Origin: Rhodopirellula baltica
Lineage (GTDB): Bacteria > Planctomycetota > Planctomycetia > Pirellulales > Pirellulaceae
Assembly (NCBI GenBank): GCA_002901265.1
Contig: PPHI01000095.1
Span: forward strand, 186,001 to 250,000
DNA length: 64,000 nt
Direction: 5' to 3'
Of this stretch, positions 30,539 to 39,953 are shown piece after piece. The notes under the pieces were generated by a model. It worked only from the letters and a program-made list of their open reading frames with translations, was not told the origin of the DNA and did no database searches. The number at the start of each line of letters is the position of its first letter. The first letter of the stretch is position 1. Made by a program: the position numbers and the translations under genes.

Positions 30539-32344
30539 ATGGCGTTCTTATCAACAATCCCAGGTAAAAACGCCCTCGGGGGCGCCGATGTTGCTGCCGC
30601 AGCAATTGCTGGTGGCCCCGAGCGATTCAAGTTAGATCAAGGCGAAACGTCGATCGGGCGTCATCCTGATTGCCATATCGTGGTCGACTCGGGACCGGTT
30701 AGCCGGTTCCACGCCAAGGTCGTCGGTGAAGGAACGACCTTCACCGTACACGACCTTGGAAGCCGCAATGGGACCTATCTGAATGGGCAGCGTCTGACGG
30801 CTGCTCATGTGCTTCGCGAAGGCGATCGAATTCGAATCAGCGATATCGAATTCATCTTCCACGCCGACTCCGTCCCGCTGTTTGCTTCGGGTTCGTCGTC
30901 CGAAATGACGTTCTCGGGATCGAACTTCGGTATCGTGATGACCGACGAAGAGCCTGAGTCTTCGCGGGCGATCGCACCACGTGTCCAGTACGAAAAGTCC
31001 GACTATGGACTGAAGATGCGGGCCACGCCCGAAGCGAAGCTGGAAGCGCTGCTAAAGATCAATCGTAACCTGAGCAATGCGCTCGCAGTCGATGAGGTTT
31101 TGCCAAAGATCCTCGATAGCTTGTTCGCGATTTTTCCTTCGGCCGATCGCGGCTTTATCGTCATGCAAACGGATGACGGCCAGTTGCAAACTCGCTGGGT
31201 GAAGACGCGTCAACAGAGTGATGAGACGCAAACCGTACGCATCAGTCGGACGATCATTCGGCGCGTGATTTCAACAGGCGAATCGATCCTTTCGTTTGAC
31301 GCGATGGAAGATAGCCGTTTCGATAGCAGCGAATCGATCGCCGATTTCTCGATTAAAAGCATGATCTGCGCACCGCTTGGTGATGCCGACGGTCGCAAAT
31401 TCGGTGCGATCCAGATCGATTCGACTCAAGGCCGTGGGCAGTTTGTCGAAGAGGATATCGATCTGCTAAGTGGCGTTGCCGCACAAGCAGGCGTAGTGAT
31501 TACCAACGCGCAGATGCACGAGCGGGCGTTGCGTCAGCAAGAGGTCGAACAGGATCTGCGTCTGGCGACGGACGTGCAAAAAGCCTTCTTGCCGCAAACG
31601 CCACCGCAAACTTGTGGTTGGGAGTTCGACAGTTTTTATCGAGCGGCAAACCACATCGGCGGAGACTACTACGATTACATCGAACTGTCCGATGGGCGAG
31701 TCGCTGTCGTCGTTGCCGACGTCGTCGGGCATGGTGTCGCGCGCGATGTTTATGGCCAAGCTGTCTGCGGAGACGCGTTTTTGCTTGGCGAGTGAGTCGG
31801 ATGTCGCGATCGCGATCGAACGCTTGAACGACCGCATGAGCGAGTTAGAAGTCGAGCGATTTGTGACGTTTTTGATGGTTGTTGTCGATCCACAAAACGA
31901 TGCCGTCACGATTGTGAACGCGGGGCATATGCCGCCGATCGTGCGTCGTCACGCAGGCGGTGAAATCGTCGAACCGGGGAAGGAGCAATCGGGGCTGCCG
32001 ATCGCGATCATGGGCGGTATGGAGTACGAATCCGTCAGCATGACAGTCGAGCCGGGTGATTTTCTGTTGCTATACACCGACGGAATCAACGAGGCGATGG
32101 ATTCGAAGGATCAGGAGTTCGGGATCGATACGATCAGGACTCTGGTTCGCAAGCTCAGGAAACGGGCAAAATCAAAGACCGGATCGTCGAATCAGTGTTG
32201 CGGCATATCGGTGACGCGGCCCCGTTTGATGACATGTGCTTGGTCGCGATTCGTCGCACCGCAAAGCCACAGTCGATGCGTGACGATGCGGTTTCGGTTT
32301 CTGAAACGGTGGGCGAGGACGACGTAAAGTCGGCACTGAAATGA
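30539..32344 (+). CDS. FHA-GAF-PP2C (SpoIIE/RsbU-type) serine phosphatase, two compensating frame breaks
   Basis: From the ATG at 30539 (AAGGAAC upstream) three domains follow. An FHA domain (SIGRHPDCHIVVDSGPVSRF, LGSRNGTYLNGQ) reads phosphothreonine. A GAF domain spans about residues 165-330. A SpoIIE/PP2C phosphatase domain has the metal motifs GGDYYDYIEL, VADVVGHGV and, later, LYTDGINEAMD. The first frame stops at 31795. The phosphatase continues one base away (AMFMAKLSAETRF through TIRTLVR), then returns to the original frame near 32134-32154 and ends DDMCLVAIRR to a TGA at 32344. Correcting a one-base gain near 31738-31746 and a one-base loss near 32140-32150 gives about 601 residues. 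The product likely acts in partner-switch or stress signalling. Its stop overlaps the acylphosphatase ATG. Confidence 0.88.
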
Positions 32345-32610
32345 CCCGCCGCGTTGTGGTGCGCTATCACGGTCGTGTCCAGGGTGTCGGCTTTCGCGCG
32401 ACGGCGCTGTATCACGGCAATGGCTTGGAACTGCACGGCTTTGTTCGCAACGAAATCGATGGCACGGTGCTGATGGATGTTGAAGGCCCTAAGGCGCACG
32501 TCGATGAGCTGCTGGAGCGAATTGACTCGCGTCCGGCAGGATCGGTCGACCGTCGTGACCTCTCCTGGGAGCAGCCGCTCGGACGTACCGGTGGCTTTAC
32601 GATCGGCTAA
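32341..32610 (+). CDS. Acylphosphatase
   Basis: 89 residues, the standard length. The phosphate-binding loop GRVQGVGFRATA contains the catalytic Arg19, and FVRNEIDG contains the catalytic Asn37. It hydrolyses acyl phosphates such as carbamoyl or acetyl phosphate and 1,3-bisphosphoglycerate. The C-terminus (GGFTIG) is slightly shortened from the usual FxIxY. The ATG overlaps the stop of the phosphatase gene (ATGA), which suggests coupling and possibly a shared role in phosphate signalling; that link is inference. Confidence 0.95.
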   Translation: MTRRVVVRYHGRVQGVGFRATALYHGNGLELHGFVRNEIDGTVLMDVEGPKAHVDELLERIDSRPAGSVDRRDLSWEQPLGRTGGFTIG

Positions 32611-32817
32611 ACGAGATCGCGTTTTACGCCGCAGTGGCTTTCCACTTGGCTCGTTAGTGAATCCAGCTCGTCAGTGATTCCACAGCTCTGACAGCTGTCT
32701 CGCTAGTCTGGCAGCGGGGGTGGATGGCATCGCCTTGCTTCTCGTTGTGTGCAGGAAGCATAATAGACGCTCTCACCTGCACTCCCCTGCCCTGCTCTAC
32801 CCCGCTGAGGTCCTGCC

Positions 32818-33732
32818 ATGCGACGACGCCAAGCCCTGCAAACGATCGGAACTGTTGGAGCGATCGCGATGATCGGACAACGTCAACTGGCGGTTGCTGC
32901 CGACGCGAGTGACGATGCCACACCATGGATTCGCAAGACGCTCAAGATTGGCATGATTGGCGTGAAGGGAACGCTCGAGGAGCGTTTTGCGGCGGCAAAG
33001 GCAGCGGGGTTCCATGGCGTCGAAGTCGACGTGCCTGGGATCGACGTAGACGCGATCAACAAGGCTGCTAAAGCGGCTGACATCATTATCGATGGAAGTG
33101 TCGGTAGCCAGCACTGGAGCGTGCGTCACAGCGATCCTGACGCGGCTGTGCGTGCGAAGGCTCTCGAACAACTCAAGCAGTCCATCGAGGAAACGGCGGC
33201 GGTTGGTGGCGACAGTTGCTTGGTCGTGGTCGGTCACGGCAAAGACGGTACGCACGACGAGGTTTGGAAGCGTTCGTCAGACAACCTGCATGCCGCGATC
33301 GAAACCGCCGAAAAGTACAGCATCAACCTTTTGATCGAGAACGTTTGGAATCAATTTCTGTACGATCATGGTGGCGATTCGAATCAGTCGGTTCAGCCGC
33401 TGGCGGACTATGTCGACTCGTTCAAATCGAAACGCGTTGGCTTGCAGTTCGACCTGGGCAATCACTGGAAATACGGTGACATCGCGACCTGGGTACGTGA
33501 GCTCGGTCCGCGGATCATGAAGCTGGATATCAAAGGCTTTTCACGGGCTAAAAATCAATTCACCAAGGTTGGTGAAGGCGACGTCGATTGGCCAGGCATT
33601 GAAGCGTCGCTGCGCGCGATTAATTTTCGTGGCTGGTGTGCCGCCGAAGTTGGCGGGGGCGGTCCTGAGCGTTTGAAGGAGATCGCCGACAACATGGAAG
33701 CCGCCCTGCACTGCAACCAAAACAAGGTTTAA
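32818..33732 (+). CDS. Tat-exported sugar phosphate isomerase/epimerase-like protein
   Basis: 304 residues. The N-terminus MRRRQALQTIGTVGAIAMIG and the following AVAA look like a twin-arginine signal. The rest is a xylose-isomerase-like TIM barrel (AP endonuclease 2 fold). The metal-ligand strands show LLIENVWN, GLQFDLGNHW, IMKLDIKGF and CAAEVGGGG. Such exported isomerase-like proteins are numerous in Planctomycetes and are thought to act on sugars or inositols; the substrate is unknown. Its stop overlaps the rsmH start by one base (TAATG). Confidence 0.88.
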   Translation: MRRRQALQTIGTVGAIAMIGQRQLAVAADASDDATPWIRKTLKIGMIGVKGTLEERFAAAKAAGFHGVEVDVPGIDVDAINKAAKAADIIIDGSVGSQHWSVRHSDPDAAVRAKALEQLKQSIEETAAVGGDSCLVVVGHGKDGTHDEVWKRSSDNLHAAIETAEKYSINLLIENVWNQFLYDHGGDSNQSVQPLADYVDSFKSKRVGLQFDLGNHWKYGDIATWVRELGPRIMKLDIKGFSRAKNQFTKVGEGDVDWPGIEASLRAINFRGWCAAEVGGGGPERLKEIADNMEAALHCNQNKV

Positions 33733-34628
33733 TGGAAGAAGCTGACCAATCGAACGACTCGTGTCATGTCTCGGTAATGCCCGACGAAATCGTCGAATGG
33801 GTTTCGGGATGCAAACCGAAAGTGGTGATTGACGGGACCTTTGGCGGTGGCGGTCATAGCCGCCGGATGATTGACGAAATCGAGTCGCTGGAATTGGTCA
33901 TCGGGTTAGATCGAGATCCGGCCGTGGTCCGTCGCGATGACGATGATGCGATCGATCGATTAAGCGTGTTCCTGGCCAGCTACGAGCAGGCCGCAAAGGC
34001 ACTCGCGGCCTGTGAAGTCGATCATGCCGACGCGATGGTGCTGGACCTGGGGCTATCGAGCGATCAGTTGGCGGATCGTGAACGCGGCTTCAGCTTTCAA
34101 TTTGATGGGCCGTTGGACCTCCGTTTCGATCCCGAAAATGGAATTCCGGCGAGTGAATGGTTGGCCAGGCAGAGCGAAAAAGCGATTGCCGATGCGATCT
34201 ATCAGTTCGGTGAAGAACGCTACAGCCGTCGTATCGCACGCGAGGTCATTGCGGCTGCCAAACGACGCGAGCCGGTCCGTACGGTGCATCAGATGAGTGA
34301 TATCTGTCGCCGCTGTGTGCCGCGTTCAAAGAATCACGACATCCATCCGGCGACACGTACGTTTCAGGCGCTACGGATCGTGGTCAATGACGAGCTGGGT
34401 ATCCTGACGCGAACCTTGCAGGCGGCGCCTGATTGGTTGAGCGTTGGCGGGCGAATGGTCGTGATCAGCTTTCATTCGCTTGAAGATCGCATCGTCAAGC
34501 AAGCGTTCCGCGAAGACGATCGTTGGAATATCTTGACGAAGAAACCGCTTCGTCCAACCGACGCTGAGGTCGCGGCGAACCCGCGTGCGCGAAGCGCGAA
34601 GCTGCGGATTGCAGAGAGGTGCGATTAG
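33732..34628 (+). CDS. rsmH: 16S rRNA m4C1402 methyltransferase RsmH
   Basis: 298 residues, normal length. The SAM-binding region DGTFGGGGHSRRMI lies near residue 35. Other RsmH hallmarks are LDLGLSSDQLADRERGFSF, LDLRFDPENG, HPATRTFQALRIVVNDELG and VVISFHSLEDRIVKQAF. It methylates N4 of C1402 in the ribosomal P site. In most bacteria it heads the division and cell wall (dcw) cluster as mraW; here none of mraZ, ftsL, ftsI or mur genes are next to it, in keeping with the unusual division of planctomycetes. Confidence 0.97.
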   Translation: MEEADQSNDSCHVSVMPDEIVEWVSGCKPKVVIDGTFGGGGHSRRMIDEIESLELVIGLDRDPAVVRRDDDDAIDRLSVFLASYEQAAKALAACEVDHADAMVLDLGLSSDQLADRERGFSFQFDGPLDLRFDPENGIPASEWLARQSEKAIADAIYQFGEERYSRRIAREVIAAAKRREPVRTVHQMSDICRRCVPRSKNHDIHPATRTFQALRIVVNDELGILTRTLQAAPDWLSVGGRMVVISFHSLEDRIVKQAFREDDRWNILTKKPLRPTDAEVAANPRARSAKLRIAERCD

Positions 34629-34745
34629 CGACCGATGCCGATGCGATCGCCCCTAGGGGATTAAGGTTTCGCTGGTTTGGGGAATTGTTCTAGGATCCCC
34701 CCCCTCGCATTGTCCTTCGCTATTCCCTCATCAAGAAATCTGAAA

Positions 34746-35546
34746 ATGAAACATCGTCCGCCGCCCCAGGACATTTCCTTTTCTGAATCCGTGCATCCAA
34801 TTGAAGAGACTTCAGACGAAGACGTATTCGTTGCCGGATTTCCAAAGTCAGGCAACACGCTACTTCAGCACACCATCGCACACCTTGTGTATGGGTTAAA
34901 TGAATCCGGCGGTCGAACGTTGGTCCAATTGATGGTTCCCGACGTTCATGCCAATACGCACTACTTTCGCCACAAAGACCGCTGTTTTTTCAAGACACAC
35001 GACCATCCAAAAGAGCATCACCGGAACGTGATTTATATTGTTCGCGATGGTCGCGAAGCGATGCTTTCGTACTACCACATGTTGAAAAACATGGGGCAAG
35101 ATGTTTCGCACCGGCAGATTTACTCCAATGAAGTCCCGGTGTTCGGCGGACAGTGGCATCAACATGTGGCGATGTGGGAGTCGAATCCGTTTGACGCAAA
35201 TCTTCTTTGGTTGCGATACGAGGACATGAGGTCCGACCGGATCACGCAGCTGAAACGCATCTGTAACTTTTTAGAAATCGAACGATCCGAACAGGAACTC
35301 TTGGAAGTTGCCAGACTGACCTCATTCGAGCACATGCAGCAGGTGGAGCGGCGCAGCGACTGGGTTGCCAAAAACTTAACCGTCTTTAACAAGCCAGCGT
35401 GTTTCATTCGTCGTGGGGCATGCAATTCGTTCCGCCAGGAAGTGGATCCAGATGTGTTGGCCCTTTTCGAGAGTCGCAATGGGAGCGTGTTGCGGCGACA
35501 CTATCCAGAAACGTTCGAACATTCCGAGAATCGCAAAGCGACGTAG
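34746..35546 (+). CDS. Sulfotransferase-domain protein
   Basis: 266 residues from the ATG at 34746. The PAPS 5'-phosphosulfate loop is VAGFPKSGNTLLQHTI (residues about 29-44). The 3'-phosphate site is YIVRDGREAMLSYYHML, and LWLRYEDMRSD is the following family motif. It transfers sulfate from PAPS to an unknown acceptor, probably a carbohydrate or small molecule. No signal peptide is seen, so it is cytoplasmic. It does not appear to share an operon with rsmH (117-base gap). An upstream in-frame start at 34677 is less likely. Confidence 0.88.
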   Translation: MKHRPPPQDISFSESVHPIEETSDEDVFVAGFPKSGNTLLQHTIAHLVYGLNESGGRTLVQLMVPDVHANTHYFRHKDRCFFKTHDHPKEHHRNVIYIVRDGREAMLSYYHMLKNMGQDVSHRQIYSNEVPVFGGQWHQHVAMWESNPFDANLLWLRYEDMRSDRITQLKRICNFLEIERSEQELLEVARLTSFEHMQQVERRSDWVAKNLTVFNKPACFIRRGACNSFRQEVDPDVLALFESRNGSVLRRHYPETFEHSENRKAT

Positions 35547-36177
35547 CGGAGTAATCGAATCGGCTGCGACGTAAATCGGTGTAGATCTACCTTCGCGAGC
35601 GTTCGCGACCGGGCACCTCTTGCGCCCGGTCCGTGAGGCTTCGGAGACGGTTTTAGCGGAGGATTCCAACCATCAACGATTGTCAGCCCGTGGCCGCAAG
35701 CTGACCGCGTAAACCCCACGCGAGGCGAACTCGCGGAAGATAGGTATTTTCTCGATGTCGACGCTGAAGGCGGGGGTCAGAATAGGCTGAGTAAGTTGCA
35801 ACTTTAAAGATAGCAAAGGCTTACGTCGCTCTGAGGTCGGCCGTCCGAGGCGGAAATCCGCGTCGGTTGGTCTCGATCGGTAGCTCTAGGGTACGCGGCT
35901 AGCAGACTCGGTCAACTGCAGATTTTGTCATTTTGGAGCGCCCGATTCGGCCCTGGCGCGGTAACTCGTTGAGCGATGACGAGTTAAGGCGGGGGGGCCG
36001 AAGAATGACTTTTTTTCCCGATCCTTCAGCGTGATTCGAATCGGTTCCTGCGGGAGGCTACCGCATGGCTAGAAGGGGGTGTGTTTTTGTGCCATTGGCG
36101 GATTCCCGGCGTCAAGGTCGCCGTAGCGGTTCTGATCTGCCGTGGGAGCCATCTGCGAATCGGGGTATGATCGCGTC
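35547..36177. other. Intergenic region without recognised gene
   Basis: About 630 bases. It contains a ten-base palindrome, GTAGATCTAC (35581-35590), and an eight-pair hairpin, GACCGGGC (35607-35614) with GCCCGGTC (35624-35631), about 60 bases past the sulfotransferase stop. The hairpin has no T tract. A G-rich run (GCGGGGGGGCC) lies near 35990. Base composition and short frames give no support for a gene; a decayed gene cannot be excluded. Confidence 0.5.
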
Positions 36178-36606
36178 ATGGAAGCAACGCCGGCAAAACG
36201 GTCTCCCGAAACAGAACGGATCGAGCCCGCTCATTATGAGGGTCTGGGTGTCTCCGTCGGTTTGGTGGTTGCCGGTGTGATGGTTTGGCGACTGGTTGGG
36301 GACCCAGCCGGGACAGTTGTGTTTGGCGGGTTTGCGACGGCGTCGTTAGGGTTTCTGCTGGCGTATTTTGTGCGCCCAGATTGGCGATGGCGGCTAATGT
36401 GGTTGGTTCGGCAAGCGACCTTTCCGGTTCGTTGGACAGCAACCTTGTTAACAATGCTGGTCCTGTTTTACGGCGTCGTGACCCCGGTCGCGATCTGGTT
36501 TCGCTGGGCCGGAAAGTCGATTCGGCGGTCCGATCCGCAAGCGACCAGCTTTTGGCGGGAAGTTCATGCAGACGAGTCGGACGATTCTTTCTTTCGGATG
36601 TTTTGA
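36178..36606 (+). CDS. SxtJ-like small membrane protein
   Basis: 142 residues with three or four hydrophobic segments (about 26-45, 49-67, 80-110) and a polar C-terminus. The segment between helices, FVRPDWRWRLMWLVRQATFP, and the overall pattern match the SxtJ family of small membrane proteins, named from a saxitoxin cluster. They usually pair with DUF5989, as here, and commonly with a carbamoyltransferase. Function is not established. The stop overlaps the next ATG (TGATG), which implies coupled translation. Confidence 0.7.
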   Translation: MEATPAKRSPETERIEPAHYEGLGVSVGLVVAGVMVWRLVGDPAGTVVFGGFATASLGFLLAYFVRPDWRWRLMWLVRQATFPVRWTATLLTMLVLFYGVVTPVAIWFRWAGKSIRRSDPQATSFWREVHADESDDSFFRMF

Positions 36607-36905
36607 TGATCCACAACGGCGAAGGACCCGAGCACAGCGAGCATTCGCATCGGGAGGAAGCGATTGAAGGCGGCACCGTTGATCGCGGCGGCCCGGAACG
36701 GCGTCTCCCGGACCTCAACGGCCCATCGGAGTTTGAGCGACAGGCGGGGGCGACCGAGCCAGGGTTGTTGCGCGAATTTGTTTGGTTTCTTCGCTACAAC
36801 AAGAAGTGGTGGTTGCTGCCGATTGTTGGCGTGTTGCTGCTGCTCGTCGCGCTGGCCTTTGTGACCACTTCGCCGGCGGCACCCTTTATCTACACACTGT
36901 TTTAA
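36606..36905 (+). CDS. DUF5989-family small membrane protein
   Basis: 99 residues. The first 55 are polar and acidic. The last 45 are the family core, LLREFVWFLRYNKKWWLLPI, a single hydrophobic helix and the terminal SPAAPFIYTLF, which is the DUF5989 signature. The start is the ATG at 36606 overlapping the SxtJ-like stop. The pair suggests a two-subunit membrane complex; the biochemical role is unknown. The usual carbamoyltransferase partner is not adjacent. Confidence 0.85.
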   Translation: MIHNGEGPEHSEHSHREEAIEGGTVDRGGPERRLPDLNGPSEFERQAGATEPGLLREFVWFLRYNKKWWLLPIVGVLLLLVALAFVTTSPAAPFIYTLF

Positions 36906-36968
36906 TCCGCCAAAATTGACGGCGGATAGAGCGTCAACGGGGCCCTGCGTCAGCTTGCGATCGCCGAG

Positions 36969-38564
36969 CTATTTAGCGATCTCGGTGAAGGAGCTTTCTC
37001 GCAAGACGGTGACTTTGATTTCGCCGGGGTACATCAGTTCGCGTTCGAACGCCTGGGCAATTTCGTGACAGATGACGGCGGACTGTTCGTCGTTGGTCGA
37101 CGTGCTGTCGACGATGACACGCAGTTCACGTCCGGCACTAATGGCGTATGCCTCGCGTACTCCCTCGAAGCGTTTCGCAATCGCCTCGAGCTCTTCCATT
37201 CGTTTGATATAGCGTTCGAGCGATTCACGACGGGCACCGGGACGCGATGCGCTGCAGGCATCGGCTGTGGCGACCACCATCGTATAGGGGTGTTCGATCA
37301 CGATTTCGTCGTGGTGCCCAAATGCGGCGTGAACGACTTCGGGTGATTCGCCATGACGGCGCAGGATGTCGGCACCGATTTTAGGGTGCCCGCCTTCGAG
37401 TTCATGGTCGGCGGCTTTCCCGATATCGTGCAGCAGTCCGCATCGCCGCGCGACATCGCCATTCATTCCCAGCATTTCGGCGATCATGCCGGACAGGAAC
37501 GCGACTTCGATGCTATGTCGAAGCACGTTTTGGCTGTACGAAGTTCGAAAATACAGGCGTCCGAGTAATTCGATCAGGCGGTCATGCAGTCCTGCGATGT
37601 TGACTTCGTCGGCTGCCTCGCGGCCCTTCTGCATGATCAATTCGTTGATCTCGCGTTGGGTTTCTTCGACGACTTCTTCGATTTTCGAAGGGTGGATCCG
37701 CCCGTCGGCGATCAGATTGGTCAGCGACCGTCTGGCGATTTCGCGGCGCACCGGGTCAAAGCCACTGACAATGACGACGCCTGGTGTGTCGTCGATAATG
37801 ACGTCGATTCCGGTCGCTTTTTCGAAAGCCCGAATGTTGCGGCCTTCGCGTCCAATGATGCGACCCTTCATGTCGTCGGTCGGGACGTCAACGGTGCTGG
37901 TCGTCGAGTCGGCGGTGAAGGCGGAGGAGTATCGCTGCATTGCGGTCAGCAGCATCTGGCGGCTCTGTTCTTTGGCAGCCTCGGTGATCTGCTTTTTCTG
38001 TTTCAGCAGGACTTTTCCACGCTCATGTTCGAGTTCTTCGTTGAGAACTTCTAGCAGTTGCTCTTTGGCTTCGGCCCGGGTCATGCCGGAAATCGCTTCG
38101 AGCAGTCGTTTTTGTTGGTCTTCGAGCTTGCCGAGTTCTTCACGTTTGTTGGTCAGCATCTTGAGACCCGAGTCGAGACGCTGTTGGGCGTTTTCGAGTC
38201 CGCGTTGCTGCTTCCGCAAGTCGGCTTCTTGAAGGTCGAGTTGTTCGCTTCGGCGATCGAGTTTTTCTTCGCGGGCGAGCTGTTTCCGCCGTGAATCGGC
38301 GATCTCGGTTTCGCCTTTTGATTTGATTTCCAGGGCATCCTCTTTGGCCTCGAGGACGATCTGCGATTTCATCGATTCCGCTTGCCGGTTGGCCTCGTTC
38401 AAAATCTCATCCGCCCGTGCGGCGAGTTTGATTTTGTAAACGGTGTACTTCCAGCGCTGATAACCCATCATCAGAACGGCCCCTGCAAGCACGCCGGCGA
38501 GGGAGTAGACGAAGAAGTTTTCGTCCAATGAAGAGGCGAGCGGCAGCGCGAAGAAGAGTGCCAT
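36969..38564 (-). CDS. rny: Ribonuclease Y
   Basis: 531 residues from the ATG at 38564 (a TTG four codons upstream is possible). The order is: an N-terminal membrane anchor (about 14-36), a long coiled coil (about 45-215, rich in Glu/Lys/Gln), a KH domain ([20 protein letters not shown]), and an HD domain with [15 protein letters not shown] and [14 protein letters not shown]. The end, [16 protein letters not shown], is typical. RNase Y initiates mRNA decay at the membrane and is the main decay endonuclease in bacteria lacking RNase E. It is transcribed divergently from tilS. Confidence 0.97.
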   Translation of the reverse strand: MALFFALPLASSLDENFFVYSLAGVLAGAVLMMGYQRWKYTVYKIKLAARADEILNEANRQAESMKSQIVLEAKEDALEIKSKGETEIADSRRKQLAREEKLDRRSEQLDLQEADLRKQQRGLENAQQRLDSGLKMLTNKREELGKLEDQQKRLLEAISGMTRAEAKEQLLEVLNEELEHERGKVLLKQKKQITEAAKEQSRQMLLTAMQRYSSAFTADSTTSTVDVPTDDMKGRIIGREGRNIRAFEKATGIDVIIDDTPGVVIVSGFDPVRREIARRSLTNLIADGRIHPSKIEEVVEETQREINELIMQKGREAADEVNIAGLHDRLIELLGRLYFRTSYSQNVLRHSIEVAFLSGMIAEMLGMNGDVARRCGLLHDIGKAADHELEGGHPKIGADILRRHGESPEVVHAAFGHHDEIVIEHPYTMVVATADACSASRPGARRESLERYIKRMEELEAIAKRFEGVREAYAISAGRELRVIVDSTSTNDEQSAVICHEIAQAFERELMYPGEIKVTVLRESSFTEIAK

Positions 38565-38757
38565 CAATGGGGTCAAGGCGACGGGGCGTGTTCGGCGGGT
38601 GGAAAAGGGCGGTAGACTGGCCGCTGACGCGACATGTCCTTGTCGCGTTCACGATGAAGATCGTAACAAATTTTGTTCCCCAGTGGGCAGTGCCCTGCCC
38701 TTTCCCGAACTCCGAATGTGCTTTCCAGGCAGTTGAAACGCATTTCGGCACCGTCCC

Positions 38758-39849
38758 ATGTCAGATCGCCAAAACGAAAACTCCCCTTGGGAGCACCTTT
38801 TAAGTGACATCGAGGGGCTGTTCCCCGCGGGGAAGTACTTCAACGTGGGGGTCGTTGTCGGTTGCAGTGGTGGTGCAGACAGTGTCGCGTTGCTTCGCGC
38901 GGTCGTTGATCTGGCACGCCGCGAGATTCGCAAACGGTTCGCAGTTTCGAAGGAAAGCGAATTGCCGATGCCAGGGTTCGTTATCGCAGCGCATTTCAAT
39001 CATGCGCTCCGTGGGAACGAGAGCGATCAAGATGAATCGCTGGTGATCGCGTTGGCAGAGGAACTAGGAATCAAGGCCGTTACGGCACGCGGTGATGGGA
39101 CGTTGGCCGACGAGAAACACACCCGTGATGAACGCTATCGTTTTTTCGGAGACGTGATGCGTCAGTATGGCGCCCGATACCTGATGCTGGGGCACAGCTT
39201 GGATGACAACGTCGAAACGGTGTTGTTTCGTCTGCTTCGCGGGACAGGACCGATCGGCTTGGCTGGGATCGCGCCGTTTCGCGAATTGTCAGCCGATGAA
39301 CGAGGGCGTGACTTTGTCGTCGCCCGGCCGATGTTGCAATCGCGACGAGAGCTGATTCGTGAGGCACTGGTGTCTGAAAATCACTCGTGGCGGGAAGACG
39401 GTTCGAATCGAGACTTGGCGTACCGACGCAACTGGATTCGCAACGAATTGTTGCCACAAATTGGCGGGCAATTCCCCGGGGCGATCGAGTCAATTGCGCG
39501 TGCGATCGATGGCCAACGTCAATGGAGTGAATCGATCAAGCGATTGTCACGTCAATGGGTTGATGTCTTTGTCATCGCGGAGGAACCGCTGCAAATCCGG
39601 CGATTGGATTCTGTCGATCATCCTGAATCGGTCCCCAGTATTTTGGCCGATTCGTCGGTGTGTGTCGAAGCACTGCGACACTGTTGGCAGCGCTGTGGAT
39701 TTCCGCTGGGGAAAATTGGCCAATCACATTGGCGCCAGTGTTTTGAACTCTGGCACGGTCGAGGCGACGATCGCGTTCATCTACCCGGCGGCATCGAAGC
39801 AACCAGGGACGCTTCACAGATCTTGTTTCGTCGGATTTCCGAGACGTGA
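38758..39849 (+). CDS. tilS: tRNA(Ile)-lysidine synthetase
   Basis: 363 residues. The PP-loop SGGADS is at 37-42. Other TilS marks are AAHFNHALRGNESDQDE, MLGHSLDDNVETVLFRLLRG and the segment DGSNRDLAYRRNWIRNELLP. It converts the wobble C34 of tRNA-Ile(CAU) to lysidine, which makes that tRNA read AUA codons and is essential. The C-terminal substrate-binding region is short compared with the E. coli enzyme. The next gene starts 104 bases beyond its stop if the preferred start is used. Confidence 0.95.
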   Translation: MSDRQNENSPWEHLLSDIEGLFPAGKYFNVGVVVGCSGGADSVALLRAVVDLARREIRKRFAVSKESELPMPGFVIAAHFNHALRGNESDQDESLVIALAEELGIKAVTARGDGTLADEKHTRDERYRFFGDVMRQYGARYLMLGHSLDDNVETVLFRLLRGTGPIGLAGIAPFRELSADERGRDFVVARPMLQSRRELIREALVSENHSWREDGSNRDLAYRRNWIRNELLPQIGGQFPGAIESIARAIDGQRQWSESIKRLSRQWVDVFVIAEEPLQIRRLDSVDHPESVPSILADSSVCVEALRHCWQRCGFPLGKIGQSHWRQCFELWHGRGDDRVHLPGGIEATRDASQILFRRISET

Positions 39850-39953
39850 GGAAGACTGGGCGGCAAGGTGTGGGCGGTGAGCGGTTAAACTGTTCCGTTC
39901 CTACCAACACATCGCCCTCCCCTTTACCGCGACTATCGCGAGGAACCAGACGT

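Noticed and set aside
37366-38232. 288-codon plus-strand frame opposite RNase Y
   Set aside because: Serine-rich mirror of the RNase Y coiled coil; no independent evidence.
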